Below are positions 1-8,994 of a stretch of DNA of 64,000 nucleotides, piece by piece. Position numbers and translations under genes: made by a program. Under the pieces are notes generated by a model. That model saw only the letters and a list, made by a program, of their open reading frames with translations, made no database searches and had not been told where the DNA came from. The stretch covers positions 1-64,000 of the forward strand of contig DATMYF010000180.1 of assembly GCA_035561075.1 (NCBI GenBank). The letters run 5' to 3'. Numbering within the stretch: the first letter of the stretch is position 1; every line of letters starts with the position of its first letter. Origin of the DNA: JAMCRM01 sp035561075 (GTDB taxonomy: Bacteria; Acidobacteriota; Terriglobia; Bryobacterales; Bryobacteraceae).

Positions 1-71
1 CGGCCGCGCTGCGCCCACGACGTCCCCGCGAATAGCAGGATAATTAAAGCCGCTGAGGCAAGTACCCTCAT
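1..71 (-). CDS. Start of an exported protein (partial, runs off left edge)
   Basis: Only the first 23 codons are inside the window. The ATG at 71 is preceded 8 nt upstream by a GGAGGG ribosome-binding site. The visible peptide is a textbook Sec signal: MRVLASAALI, then a hydrophobic core, ending in TSWAQ, with a likely cleavage after SWA. Nothing of the mature protein can be read, so the function is unknown. It lies downstream of and on the same strand as the membrane protein at 126-1697, about 55 nt from its stop, so the two may be cotranscribed. Confidence 0.7.
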   Translation of the reverse strand, partial: MRVLASAALIILLFAGTSWAQRG

Positions 72-125
72 TGGCGCGCCCTCCTACCCGAAGCTTAATC
101 CTTCGGGGCGGGCGCGGCAAGCGGG

Positions 126-1697
126 TCAGGGAATGCTGCCGGTGATGCGTGTTCCGGTCCGGCTCACAACCGGCAACGGCAGCCCCGGACGCGCATATAC
201 CTCGAATCCATCGTCGCTGTAGACGCGCTTCCACGCCGCCTGTGCGGCCATCTTCTTCGCCAGCGGAAAGCGGCGGTCGACGATCACGATGTCCGTCGGA
301 TACCCGCCCAGCACCTTGTCGAAGACGCGCGCCACATCGTGGAGGTAGAAGCGGAAGTTGTCGTCCACCAGGGCGGGCGGAAAGGCCACTTCGTAGCGGC
401 TATCGCAGGAGACCTTAACATCCGGGTGAAGCTTCCAGGAAACGTACGGACCGTGGCGGAAGAAGGTCATCGCGTTTCCCTTGAAACCGATGCTCTTCAG
501 GTACTCGACCGGCCCCACCGGATAGCAGAAACCCCGGCCCCGCCAACTGCTCGACGGCTCCCCGGCGATCACCGGCGACCACGGATGCTCCCTCCACAGG
601 GTCCCCAGACACCAGGGAATCGCCGCCACGCAAACCAGGACGACGGCGGTCTGCCGCCGACGGAACAACGATTCCACCCATCCGCCCAGAGGCGTCTCCC
701 GGAGCGCCCCCGGCACCACGAAAAGCCATGCCAACGCGAAAAACGGCACCAGCTTCATGGTTTTGGCCGCGCCGATCACAAGCCCCAGCACCATCAGAAA
801 GCCGATCACATTCCGGACGCCCCGCCGCCGCACCGCATACCCGAACAGCGCTACCGCCGCCAGAAAGAGCACCGCGCGCGGCGATGCCGGCGGCAGCAGC
901 CAGAAAGGGTCCCATTCCGGGATAAACGGGCGCGGCATCCCGTAGGCGTGCAGCAGGAAGCTGTAGTAGGAGCGGCCGTAGGGATTCAACCCTATCAGCA
1001 GCAACATGGCAGGCAGCAACAACGCGATATGCAGCCATGGCCGCTTCCTCCACGCCTGCTCCACCACGTGCGCCAGCAGGATCGCGAAACCCACCACGAT
1101 GCCGCCGTGCAGATTGGCCCACAGCACGAACAGCGGCAGCCACCACGCGATCCATAGCCGTCCGCCGGCGCGGTCCTGCCGGAGGGCGTATAGGAGCAAA
1201 GCCGTCATGAGCACCGAGTAGGATTGCGCGGTCAGTGGCGTCACAAACGTGTAGTTTGCCAGCCCCACCACCGCGAACGCCCCGCCGAACGAGAGCGGAA
1301 ACCCGATGCCGCTGCGCCGCAGGAACAACACGCAGATCAGGACCGTGCCTCCGGCGAGCAGCAGATTGAAGACGCCGAGGCCCTCCGCCCCCGCTAACCG
1401 CGCCAGCCAGAGCGCCACGAAGCCTGCGCCCCACTCATGCTGCACCGAGGGCGTGACGGTGGGGGTGTAGGCGAAGCGATCCAGGGGCGGGACGTAGCCG
1501 AGTTCCAGGCTCTCCCTGGCCAGCGCCATCTGGTGCCAGACATCGTGGTGCAGCGACGGCCCCAGTGTCGCCAGGAACAGCAGGACCAGTGTCAGGGAGC
1601 CGATCCAGACTACCGGCTTGGCGACGGCGATCTCTTCGGCCGCCTTCTTCTCCGCGGTTGGGATCATAGGACCGTGGGTCGCCCCACAGCATAGCAT
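126..1697 (-). CDS. Polytopic membrane protein, GT-C glycosyltransferase-like
   Basis: A 523-residue integral membrane protein with about ten hydrophobic segments followed by a soluble C-terminal part of about 130 residues. After the first segment it has an HDVWHQMALARE stretch and then a PPLDRFAYTPTV loop. This resembles bacterial GT-C-type membrane glycosyltransferase relatives, where an acidic loop after the first helix takes part in catalysis. No family can be assigned firmly, and a lipid-linked sugar donor is only an inference. The start is uncertain: ATG 1697, or ATG 1667 giving MIPTAEKK. A minus-strand TATGAT at 1717-1712 would allow the longer form on a very short leader. It is divergent from the GH116 gene. 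Confidence 0.75.
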   Translation of the reverse strand: MLCCGATHGPMIPTAEKKAAEEIAVAKPVVWIGSLTLVLLFLATLGPSLHHDVWHQMALARESLELGYVPPLDRFAYTPTVTPSVQHEWGAGFVALWLARLAGAEGLGVFNLLLAGGTVLICVLFLRRSGIGFPLSFGGAFAVVGLANYTFVTPLTAQSYSVLMTALLLYALRQDRAGGRLWIAWWLPLFVLWANLHGGIVVGFAILLAHVVEQAWRKRPWLHIALLLPAMLLLIGLNPYGRSYYSFLLHAYGMPRPFIPEWDPFWLLPPASPRAVLFLAAVALFGYAVRRRGVRNVIGFLMVLGLVIGAAKTMKLVPFFALAWLFVVPGALRETPLGGWVESLFRRRQTAVVLVCVAAIPWCLGTLWREHPWSPVIAGEPSSSWRGRGFCYPVGPVEYLKSIGFKGNAMTFFRHGPYVSWKLHPDVKVSCDSRYEVAFPPALVDDNFRFYLHDVARVFDKVLGGYPTDIVIVDRRFPLAKKMAAQAAWKRVYSDDGFEVYARPGLPLPVVSRTGTRITGSIP

Positions 1698-1707
1698 CCG
1701 GCTGCAC

Positions 1708-1717
1708 TATGATCATA
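1708..1717. promoter_or_regulatory. Palindromic back-to-back -10 elements
   Basis: TATGATCATA is a perfect 10-bp palindrome that reads as TATGAT on both strands. On the plus strand the hexamer ends 7 nt before the GH116 ATG at 1721. On the minus strand it ends 14 nt before the ATG at 1697. No good -35 hexamer is obvious on either side. The promoter role is inferred from position. Confidence 0.45.
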
Positions 1718-1720
1718 AAC

Positions 1721-4327
1721 ATGCGAATCAGCAGGCGGCACTTCGTGGCGGGCTCCACGGTTTTGGCGGGCGCGCCGGGCGGGACCGGTAGAGCGGCCTC
1801 CCCGCCTTCGCCCGGCCGCACCTTCTCCGGCGAAAACCTGCGGGAGATCGCTTTCCCACTGGGCGGCATCGGGACCGGCACGGTATCGCTGGGCGGCTTC
1901 GGCAACCTGCGGGACTGGGAGATCTTTAACCGCCCTGCCAAAGGCGCCACCCTGCCTTTTACGTTCGCGGCGCTGCGGCTTGAGGGCGGCGGCCTGGCAA
2001 AACCGCTCATCCGCGTCCTGGAGCGGCAGCCCTTCGCGCCTTACCGGGGCGGCGGCCACGGGGTGGCACGTGAAACCGGCGCAGGAATCCCCCACCTGCG
2101 CGATGCCGTCTTCACTGGCGCCTACCCCTTCGCCGAAATCGGTTTCCGCGACCCGCGGCTGCCCGTGGAGATTTCGCTCGAAGCCTTCAATCCCATGGTG
2201 CCGCTCGAAACCGACGATTCCAGCCTGCCTGTCGCCATCCTCACCTACCGGCTGGTATCCCGAGCCAAAACGCGCATCACCGCCGCCCTGGCATTCTCGA
2301 TCATGAACCCCGTGGGGCACGACGGCATCGCGCCCCTGCACCAGCGCCGCGCCCCCCTTTTCGGACAAAACCTCAACGAGTTCCGGAACCAGGACGGCCA
2401 CCGCGGCCTGCTGCTCACGTCCGGCAAATACCCGCGCGACTCGAGCCGCTACGGCTCCATGGCGCTCGTTACCCCCGCCCGCGACGTCTCCTACCGCCTC
2501 GAATGGGACCACGGCCCCTGGTGGGACGATTTCCAGAAGTGGTGGGACGAGTTTCTCGCCAAGGGACGCTTCCCTTCCGAGCCGTCCAAGCCCTCCGCCG
2601 AGGGCGCCACCGAGTACGCCACCCTGGCCGCGCACTTTACCCTCGATCCCGGAGAAACACGCGACATCCCCTGGGTGCTGGCCTGGCACTTCCCCAACAC
2701 CGAAACCTATTGGAACGCGAAAGCGGAGCGGGGCAAGCCGCTGCCCAACCAGTACGGCACGCGCTGGCCCTCGGCTTGGGAACCCGCCGCCTACACGTTG
2801 ACCAACCTTGCCGGACTGCGCGAGCGCTCCCGGCGCTATCGCGACACACTCTACTCTTCCACCCTTCCCGCGCCGGTCATCGACGCCGTATCGAGCCAGG
2901 CCTCGATTCTCCGGACCAACACCGTCATGGTGCTCGAAGGCCGCAAAACCCTGGCGTTTGAAGGCTGCAACGACAACAGCGGCTGCTGCCCCATGAACTG
3001 CACCCATGTCTACAATTACGAGCAGTCGATAGCGCACCTCTACCCGGACCTGGAACGTAGCATGCGTGAGATCGATTTCCTCACCAACATGCGTCCCGAC
3101 GGCAGCATGAGCTTCCGCACCCCCGTGCCGCTCCAGCCGGGAGGCAACAAGACCCACCCCGCCGCCGATGGACAGATGGGCTGTGTCATGAAGGTCTACC
3201 GGGAGTGGCAGCTGGGCGTCGGCGACGAATGGCTGCGCAAGCTCTGGCCCCAGGTGAAACGCGCCCTGGAGTACGCCTGGGTGAACTGGGATCCGGACCG
3301 CGACGGCGTCATGGAAGGCGAACAGCACAACACCTACGACATCGAATTCTACGGCCCCAACTCCATGATGGGCAGCCTCTACCTGGGCGCGCTCGTGGCC
3401 GCCGCCCGCATGGCTGAACACCTGGGTGACACCGCCTCCGCCAAAACCTACCGCGGCATGGCCGAACGCGGCGCGGCGCGCCTCGATCGCGAGTTGTACA
3501 ACGGCGAGTATTACGTCCAGCGCGTGGACGAGTCGCATCCCAAGGCCGGCAAATATCAGTATGGCGAAGGCTGCCTGTCGGACCAGTTGCTAGGGCAGTG
3601 GTTCGCCGAGGTGGTGAACCTGGGGAAGCTTCTGCCCCACCCGCATATTCAGTCCACGCTCGACGCGATCTTCCGCTACAACTTCCGCGAAGAGTTCGAG
3701 ACTCTGGCGAACGCGCAGCGCATCTACGCACTCAACGATGAAAAAGGCCTGCTGCTGTGCAGTTGGCCCAAGGGGAAGCGCCCCGCCCTGCCGTTCGTCT
3801 ACTCCGATGAGGTGTGGACCGGCATCGAGTACCAGGTTGCGGCGCACCTCATCTACGAAGGGCGGGTGAAAGAAGGACTGGCCATCGTGGAAGCCGTGCG
3901 CGAGCGGTACGACGGCGCGCGTCGGAACCCCTGGGACGAGGTCGAGTGCGGGCACCATTACGCGCGCGCCATGTCGAGTTGGTCTCTGCTGACGGCGCTC
4001 TCGGGGTTCGCGTACTCCGCCCCCCGTCGCGACCTGCGCTTTCGCCCGCGCCACAGCCCGGCGGACTTCCGTTGCCTGTACTCCACCGGCACGGCATGGG
4101 GCGGCTACGCGCAACGCCACACGAAGGCGCGGCTCGAGGCGGAGCTCGCCGTCGAGGGCGGCCGGCTGGAACTGACCACCCTGCGGCTGCCCTTCGATAA
4201 GACCTCGGCACGCGCCGCCGCACCGGCGGGCGCTACGGTTCAGGTGGCGGACGGCGAGGCCGCCGTCCGGTTTGCCTCCCCGGTGGACCTCAGGGGAGGC
4301 GCGAAACTCAAAGTAGTTCTGGAGTAG
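1721..4327 (+). CDS. Tat-exported GH116 family beta-glycosidase
   Basis: GH116 enzymes (GBA2 and archaeal beta-glucosidase/xylosidase relatives) hydrolyse beta-linked glucose or xylose with retention. The start of the protein, RISRRHFVAG, is a Tat signal, so it acts outside the cytoplasm. An N-terminal beta-sandwich (GGIGTGTVSLGG near residue 50) is followed by an (alpha/alpha)6 barrel. Family hallmarks seen: GCCPMNCTHVYNYEQ, MEGEQHNTYD near 531-540 (candidate nucleophile Glu) and YSDEVWTGIEYQ near 694 (candidate acid/base Asp). The length of 868 residues is normal for the family. ATG 1721 is preferred over 1709 because the TATGAT at 1708-1713 would put the transcript start at this codon. Its exact substrate is not readable. 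Confidence 0.92.
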   Translation: MRISRRHFVAGSTVLAGAPGGTGRAASPPSPGRTFSGENLREIAFPLGGIGTGTVSLGGFGNLRDWEIFNRPAKGATLPFTFAALRLEGGGLAKPLIRVLERQPFAPYRGGGHGVARETGAGIPHLRDAVFTGAYPFAEIGFRDPRLPVEISLEAFNPMVPLETDDSSLPVAILTYRLVSRAKTRITAALAFSIMNPVGHDGIAPLHQRRAPLFGQNLNEFRNQDGHRGLLLTSGKYPRDSSRYGSMALVTPARDVSYRLEWDHGPWWDDFQKWWDEFLAKGRFPSEPSKPSAEGATEYATLAAHFTLDPGETRDIPWVLAWHFPNTETYWNAKAERGKPLPNQYGTRWPSAWEPAAYTLTNLAGLRERSRRYRDTLYSSTLPAPVIDAVSSQASILRTNTVMVLEGRKTLAFEGCNDNSGCCPMNCTHVYNYEQSIAHLYPDLERSMREIDFLTNMRPDGSMSFRTPVPLQPGGNKTHPAADGQMGCVMKVYREWQLGVGDEWLRKLWPQVKRALEYAWVNWDPDRDGVMEGEQHNTYDIEFYGPNSMMGSLYLGALVAAARMAEHLGDTASAKTYRGMAERGAARLDRELYNGEYYVQRVDESHPKAGKYQYGEGCLSDQLLGQWFAEVVNLGKLLPHPHIQSTLDAIFRYNFREEFETLANAQRIYALNDEKGLLLCSWPKGKRPALPFVYSDEVWTGIEYQVAAHLIYEGRVKEGLAIVEAVRERYDGARRNPWDEVECGHHYARAMSSWSLLTALSGFAYSAPRRDLRFRPRHSPADFRCLYSTGTAWGGYAQRHTKARLEAELAVEGGRLELTTLRLPFDKTSARAAAPAGATVQVADGEAAVRFASPVDLRGGAKLKVVLE

Positions 4328-4329
4328 CT

Positions 4330-4788
4330 ATGGCCTTTAATCTCATGATCAACGCCTTTCCGGAAGGCGCCGTGATTCCCAAGTTGCACACCTGCGAAGG
4401 CGCGGACATCTCCCCCGCCCTCGAATGGCGCGACGCACCCGAAAACACCCGAAGCTTCGCCCTGGTGGTGGACGATCCCGACGCTCCCTCTGGCGTGTGG
4501 AATCACTGGCTGCTGTACGATATCCCGGTAACCGCGCATGCCTTTCCCCAAGGCTGGAAACCCAGTGCCGCGGGGGTGAGCGGAACTAACGATTTCGGCA
4601 AGCCGGGTTACAACGGACCCTGCCCGCCCCGCGGCCACGGCCCGCACCGCTACATTTTCAAGCTATTCGCACTCGGAGTGCCCTCTCTGGGGTTGCCGCC
4701 CGGCGCCAAACGCGCCGGGATCGATAAGGCCATGCGCGGCCACATCCTGGCGGAAACCGAGTATATGGGGGTCTACGAGCGGCGATAG
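4330..4788 (+). CDS. YbhB/YbcL family PEBP-like protein
   Basis: A phosphatidylethanolamine-binding/Raf-kinase-inhibitor-like protein of 152 residues, the usual size of the bacterial YbhB family. Conserved ligand-pocket motifs are present: LVVDDPDAPSGVWNHW near residues 50-65, and GPCPPRGHGPHRY near 97-110. No signal peptide is visible, so it is probably cytoplasmic. The ATG lies 2 nt after the GH116 stop, so translation is probably coupled and the two form an operon. The role of bacterial members is poorly known; small-ligand binding is a family inference. Confidence 0.92.
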   Translation: MAFNLMINAFPEGAVIPKLHTCEGADISPALEWRDAPENTRSFALVVDDPDAPSGVWNHWLLYDIPVTAHAFPQGWKPSAAGVSGTNDFGKPGYNGPCPPRGHGPHRYIFKLFALGVPSLGLPPGAKRAGIDKAMRGHILAETEYMGVYERR

Positions 4789-4794
4789 CACTTC

Positions 4795-5901
4795 TCAGAA
4801 TTTCACGAACCACTTCCGCCGGTACATCCCCCAGGCCACCAGGAACATCAATGCCACGTACGCCACGGCGTACAGGAGCGAGGCGTTCACTTCGCTCGCG
4901 AGCGGTGCGAAGATGTTCAAAAAGATCCACCGCTGGAGCGTTATGCTGCCGACGGGGATCAGTTCCATCACGCGGTCGACCATGCCCGAAAGCACGTACA
5001 CCGCGATGGCGTTCATCCCGAAGATGACGAACGGCTTCGTCCAGCGGCGCTTCCCCGCCCCGTCCGCCACCCAGTAGCACAGCGCGAAGCCCGTGGTGGA
5101 CATTCCGGCCATGAACACCGCGAACGGGGTTGTCCACAAGTTCTTATTGATCGGCATCCAGAGGCTCATCACCGAGCCGGCGGCCAGCAGCGCCGCCCCC
5201 ATGGTGAACAGCCACGCCGCGGTTTCGGCCGCCGTCCGTCCGCGGCGAAGGATGTGCCCCGCCAGAATGCCCATCAGGGTAGTGGCAATAGACGGCAGCG
5301 TGCTCACTACGCCCTCCGGGTCCCAAAGCCTGGTGACCCGGTACATGTGCCCGGAGAGCAACTGGCTATCCACGTACTGCGCGAAGTTGCCCACGGGCTC
5401 GAGGCTTCCAGCGCCATAGCCCGGCACCGGTACCAATCGCATCGCCAGCCAGTAGACCGCCAGCAGCGATACCGTCCAGATGATCTGGCCGCGCACGCGT
5501 GTGAACAGGAAAATTGCCGCCGCAACCAGATAGCAGATGGCGATCCTTTGCAGCACCCCGGGGATCCTGATGGTTGCCGGGTTGTAGTACGGGAAGCCGT
5601 TCAGAAGCAGGCCGATGCCGAACAGAATCAGCGCGCGGCGGAAAGCGTGCAACAGCAACCGGCGCCTGTCCTCGCCGCGCTCGACCCGCCGCGCGAAGGA
5701 CAACGTCATCGCCACCCCGACAATCCACAGAAAGGACGGAAAGATCAGGTCTGTGAACGTCCAGCCGTGCCATTGGGCGTGGAGCAGCGGCGGGTAAACC
5801 GCGCTCCACGAGCCGGCGTTATTCACCAGGATCATGGAGGCCATGGTGGCCCCGCGGAAAGCGTCCAGGGAAACAAGACGGTCCTTGACGGCAAAATGCA
5901 T
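4795..5901 (-). CDS. DUF5009/HGSNAT-like membrane acyltransferase
   Basis: A 368-residue protein with about ten transmembrane helices. The N-terminal RLVSLDAFRGATMASMILVN is characteristic of the heparan-alpha-glucosaminide N-acetyltransferase/YeiB-like family, as is FTDLIFPSFLWIVGVAM about 50 residues later. Family members move acyl groups across the membrane onto sugars. A His on the luminal side is catalytic in the human enzyme; here HAQWHGW near residue 42 is the obvious candidate. It converges on the PEBP gene with 6 nt between the stops. A role in acetylating envelope or imported amino sugars is inference. Confidence 0.85.
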   Translation of the reverse strand: MHFAVKDRLVSLDAFRGATMASMILVNNAGSWSAVYPPLLHAQWHGWTFTDLIFPSFLWIVGVAMTLSFARRVERGEDRRRLLLHAFRRALILFGIGLLLNGFPYYNPATIRIPGVLQRIAICYLVAAAIFLFTRVRGQIIWTVSLLAVYWLAMRLVPVPGYGAGSLEPVGNFAQYVDSQLLSGHMYRVTRLWDPEGVVSTLPSIATTLMGILAGHILRRGRTAAETAAWLFTMGAALLAAGSVMSLWMPINKNLWTTPFAVFMAGMSTTGFALCYWVADGAGKRRWTKPFVIFGMNAIAVYVLSGMVDRVMELIPVGSITLQRWIFLNIFAPLASEVNASLLYAVAYVALMFLVAWGMYRRKWFVKF

Positions 5902-5958
5902 GCATATAAGCTACCAGGAGATGACAATTGGCGGTAGGGTGGCAGTTATGCTGGTCCC

Positions 5959-6834
5959 ATGCTGCGGGGCTCCGAGTGGCTGCTGATCGCGAATTTCGCG
6001 TATCTCTCGGTGCTGGCGCTGGCGCTTCCGGTGCGCGCGCCCGTGGCAGTGGTCACTTTGGTCCTGAATTCCGCGATCGTGGCGAGCTACGCGCTGCTGG
6101 CCTATGCCGATTCCTTTCGCCGGGGCCTGCTGCTGGGCGCCATCCGGGACTGGTACCCCTTCCCCCTCCTGCTGCTCACCTACCGGGAGATGGGATGGTT
6201 CGCGCAGCCGCAGTTCCAGCATCACCTTGAGACCGCGTGGGTGGCCTGGGATCGCCGCCTGCTCGACGGCGGCCTGAGGGCGCTTATCGAAGCCCTGGGA
6301 CCGGTGGTCCCGGCGGGTCTTGAGATCAGCTACGCCCTGGTGTTCGCGCTGGGGCCGCTCTCGATGGCCGTGCTCTTCCTGTACCGCCGCCGCGACCGTG
6401 CCGACCGCTTCCTGTTCCTGTTCCTGCTCGCCGTGCTGCTCTCCTACTGGCAGTTTCCCTTCTGGCCCTCCGAGCCGCCTCGCACCGTCTTCCCTGGCCT
6501 GGATATGCCGAACTACACCAGCCCGTTCCGGCGCTTTAACTGGTGGTACCTGGGATCGCAGGGCATCCATACCAGCGTCTTCCCGAGCGCGCATGTTTCG
6601 GGCGCCTTCGGGGCGGCGTTCGGGATGCTCCGCGCCCTGCCTGAGCGCCCCTGGGCGGGGAGGTTCCTGCTGGTGCTGGCGGTACTGATCGCGACGGCAA
6701 CGGTTTACGGCCGCTACCACTACTTCGTGGACGCCGCGGCGGGGCTGGCCGTGTCTCTCGCGGCGCTGGGCATCAGCGATATCCGCTCTCGTGCGGCGGC
6801 CTCCACGGCCGGGCGCGAGAAAACCATCCGGTGA
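5959..6834 (+). CDS. PAP2 superfamily phosphatase, IPC-synthase-like
   Basis: A 291-residue multi-pass membrane protein with the PAP2 catalytic motifs PSAH at 209-212 and GRYHYFVD, with R252, H254 and D258. The spacing and the surrounding SQGIHTSVFPSAH resemble the inositol-phosphorylceramide-synthase/AUR1 branch more than plain undecaprenyl phosphatases. A canonical first motif (KxxxxxxRP) is not seen. It probably dephosphorylates a lipid phosphate or transfers a polar head group at the membrane. A TATGCT box ends 6 nt before the ATG and there is no Shine-Dalgarno, so a leaderless transcript is likely. Its 3' end overlaps the convergent penicillin acylase by 115 bp. Confidence 0.85.
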   Translation: MLRGSEWLLIANFAYLSVLALALPVRAPVAVVTLVLNSAIVASYALLAYADSFRRGLLLGAIRDWYPFPLLLLTYREMGWFAQPQFQHHLETAWVAWDRRLLDGGLRALIEALGPVVPAGLEISYALVFALGPLSMAVLFLYRRRDRADRFLFLFLLAVLLSYWQFPFWPSEPPRTVFPGLDMPNYTSPFRRFNWWYLGSQGIHTSVFPSAHVSGAFGAAFGMLRALPERPWAGRFLLVLAVLIATATVYGRYHYFVDAAAGLAVSLAALGISDIRSRAAASTAGREKTIR

Positions 6835-8957
6835 TAACGGCCGTCGGCCCAGGCTTCGAGCAGGTCGGCGTAGTGGCGCGCGCTAGGGTCGCCGGACTCT
6901 CCCGGAACGTTGGTCATGACGGAGCGGTCCCAATCGGCAAGGTCGATGATCTGCCGGTAAGAGGCGCCGGCGGACTGTAGAAACCCGCTACCGCTCGCGG
7001 CGTTGACGGTGTGGGCATCGCCGGGCCGCTCAAGGGGACCGCGGTGAAACTCGGGCCTGTCGAGCGGATGCCGGAAGTAGAGCCGGTGCAGCCGGCCCCA
7101 CGTCCAGGTATTCCGGTCAGGTCCCAGCGTGCGGCGCAGTTCGGCCTGGGCGGAAGCCAGCGATCCGGCCAGCGCCTCGGCGTGCGTGCCTTCCTCAAGC
7201 ATTTGGAGCAGAACGCGGAAATCGAGCGGCGGCCCGGGCCGCTGACCCGCCATGGCGGCCGGCAGCCTGTCCATCCAAACTTTATAGATGGCCGCGGCGC
7301 GCGAACCCGCACGCATGGCGCCGTCCCAGGCGAGCAGTTCCCGCACCGTCTCGTTCTCCGGGTTCCACTTCCGCAGGATCGCCTGGAAACGGCGCGCCGG
7401 CAGGGATACCACGTCCTGCTGCATGCGCTCGAAATCCGCGACTGTGAACTTGCCAGGCGCGGAGAGCATCTCCCGGATGCGATCGAAGCGGAACGGCAAA
7501 CCCCACTCGTAACCCAGCGGAACGGTGTAGCCCGGCGGCAAAATGTTGTGGTTGGCGGTGGCAACGAACCGTTCGGGCGGATTGTAAGTGCGCGGCAGCT
7601 CCGAAAGATCCCGGAATCCGCTCCACTCATAGGTTCCATCTCCGGGCACGGGGAACAGGCCGGACCAGGTCGGCCGTATGGGCGACAACCCGACTACCTG
7701 CCATCCGATGTTGCCGTCCACGTCGGCGTAGACCAGGTTCTGGCTCGGCACCTTGAAACGCGCCGCGCCCGCCAAAAATTCGTTCCAGTTCCGCGCCCGG
7801 GCCAGCGAGAGCCCGGCCAGGTAGCCGGCCGTGCCGGCCTCCGACCCTACCCACCGAAGCGCGTAGGCACGATGGCGCGCGCCGTCCTCGTGGATCACCG
7901 GTCCGTGGACTGTGTAGCGGATTTCCACCGTCCGGGGTGCGCCACCCCGCACCGCGATCTGCTGCCGCTCCACATCCATGGCCTTCCAGGTGCCGCGGAA
8001 CCGGTACTGATTGCGATTGGCCGGGTTGAGCGTCTCCAAGTAGAGATCCTGCTGGTCGATCCCCACAATCGTGAAGCCGAAGGCGATGCGATCGTTGTGC
8101 CCCAGCGCGATCCCTGGCAGCGCCGGTTCCCCCGCCCCCACTACGTTCCAACCCGGAGCCACAAGGTGCACGGTTTTGCGCAGCGAGGGAATCTGCAGCG
8201 CGCGATGAGGGTCGCTGGCCAGCAGCGGCTTGCCCGTGGCGCTCATGGTGCCGTCCACCACCCAGTTGTTGCTGCCCTCACCGGGAAAACGCGGCGGTCC
8301 GGTCAACTCCCGGTAGCCCCGCAGGACGTCCGCGCCGATGTCTTCAAGATCCAGGCCTTTGGGGATTTCGAGCGGGATGGATGGCTCGGGAGGAGAGTGC
8401 TTCTGAAGCAGCGCGAGGCCGTAGCGACGGGCGTTCATTGCGCGGGTCACTTCGGTTGAGAGATTGCGCGTCATGAGCAGCCCGGCTAAGCGGGCGAGGC
8501 AGTCTTCTGGTTCCCAGAAGCCCGGGTCGTATCCAGCTACCCGGAATTCGAGCGGACGCCGGCCGCCAAGCGAGCGGATGTACGCGTTGATGCCCTCGGT
8601 GAAGGCGGTGACGATGGCACGGGTGTCCGGGCCGTAGCTCGCCCACTCGGCTTCCCGGTCCCCGCGATAGAGGAGGGCGCGGGCCAAGCGGTCACGTTCC
8701 ACTGCCCCGGGACCCAGGACTTCCGCCAACTTGCCCGTTCCGCTGCGCCGCCACAGGTCGATCTGCCACAGCCGGTCGAGAGCCGCCGTCCACCCTTGCG
8801 CGAAAAACAGGTCGTGGGTGTTGCGAGCGTAGATGTGGGGCACACCCCAGCGGTCGCGGAGAATTTCCACCGGCTCCCGCAAGCCCGGTACGGCCACATC
8901 GGCCGCAAATCCCGCGGGACACAAGAACAGCAGCAGTGGCGCAAGAAACGCTTTCAC
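6720..8957 (-). CDS. Penicillin acylase family Ntn-hydrolase
   Basis: A secreted 745-residue precursor of the S45 family, which cleaves amide bonds of penicillins, acyl-homoserine lactones or related N-acyl compounds. It has a Sec signal (MKAFLAPLLLFLCPAGFA), an alpha subunit region, then GEGSNNWVVDG with Ser229 as the expected N-terminal nucleophile of the beta subunit after self-cleavage. Further family motifs include SDPHRALQIPS and ALRWVGSEAG. The length is normal. The start is GTG 8957; a minus-strand TAAGAT ends 6 nt before it with no Shine-Dalgarno, suggesting a leaderless message. The last 38 codons are antisense to the PAP2 gene. The substrate cannot be told from sequence. Confidence 0.93.
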   Translation of the reverse strand: MKAFLAPLLLFLCPAGFAADVAVPGLREPVEILRDRWGVPHIYARNTHDLFFAQGWTAALDRLWQIDLWRRSGTGKLAEVLGPGAVERDRLARALLYRGDREAEWASYGPDTRAIVTAFTEGINAYIRSLGGRRPLEFRVAGYDPGFWEPEDCLARLAGLLMTRNLSTEVTRAMNARRYGLALLQKHSPPEPSIPLEIPKGLDLEDIGADVLRGYRELTGPPRFPGEGSNNWVVDGTMSATGKPLLASDPHRALQIPSLRKTVHLVAPGWNVVGAGEPALPGIALGHNDRIAFGFTIVGIDQQDLYLETLNPANRNQYRFRGTWKAMDVERQQIAVRGGAPRTVEIRYTVHGPVIHEDGARHRAYALRWVGSEAGTAGYLAGLSLARARNWNEFLAGAARFKVPSQNLVYADVDGNIGWQVVGLSPIRPTWSGLFPVPGDGTYEWSGFRDLSELPRTYNPPERFVATANHNILPPGYTVPLGYEWGLPFRFDRIREMLSAPGKFTVADFERMQQDVVSLPARRFQAILRKWNPENETVRELLAWDGAMRAGSRAAAIYKVWMDRLPAAMAGQRPGPPLDFRVLLQMLEEGTHAEALAGSLASAQAELRRTLGPDRNTWTWGRLHRLYFRHPLDRPEFHRGPLERPGDAHTVNAASGSGFLQSAGASYRQIIDLADWDRSVMTNVPGESGDPSARHYADLLEAWADGRYHRMVFSRPAVEAAARERISLMPSAARDTASPAAASTK

Positions 8958-8963
8958 GGCGCT

Positions 8964-8969
8964 ATCTTA
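8964..8969 (-). promoter_or_regulatory. -10 box of the penicillin acylase gene
   Basis: TAAGAT on the minus strand, ending 6 nt before GTG 8957. No strong -35 is seen; TTCAGG at 8993-8988 is the nearest fit. It belongs to the recurrent pattern of TAnnnT boxes directly ahead of start codons in this window. Confidence 0.4.
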
Positions 8970-8994
8970 GCGCATCCGGCCGGGCGGCCTGAAG

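Noticed and set aside
1664..3538. Long minus-strand open frame of 624 codons
   Set aside because: It is antisense to the GH116 gene, with Val/Gly/His-rich unstructured composition. GC-rich codon bias produces such shadow frames.
7011..8459. Plus-strand open frame of 482 codons
   Set aside because: Antisense to the penicillin acylase, Arg/Pro/Gln-rich, no recognisable motif or start signal.
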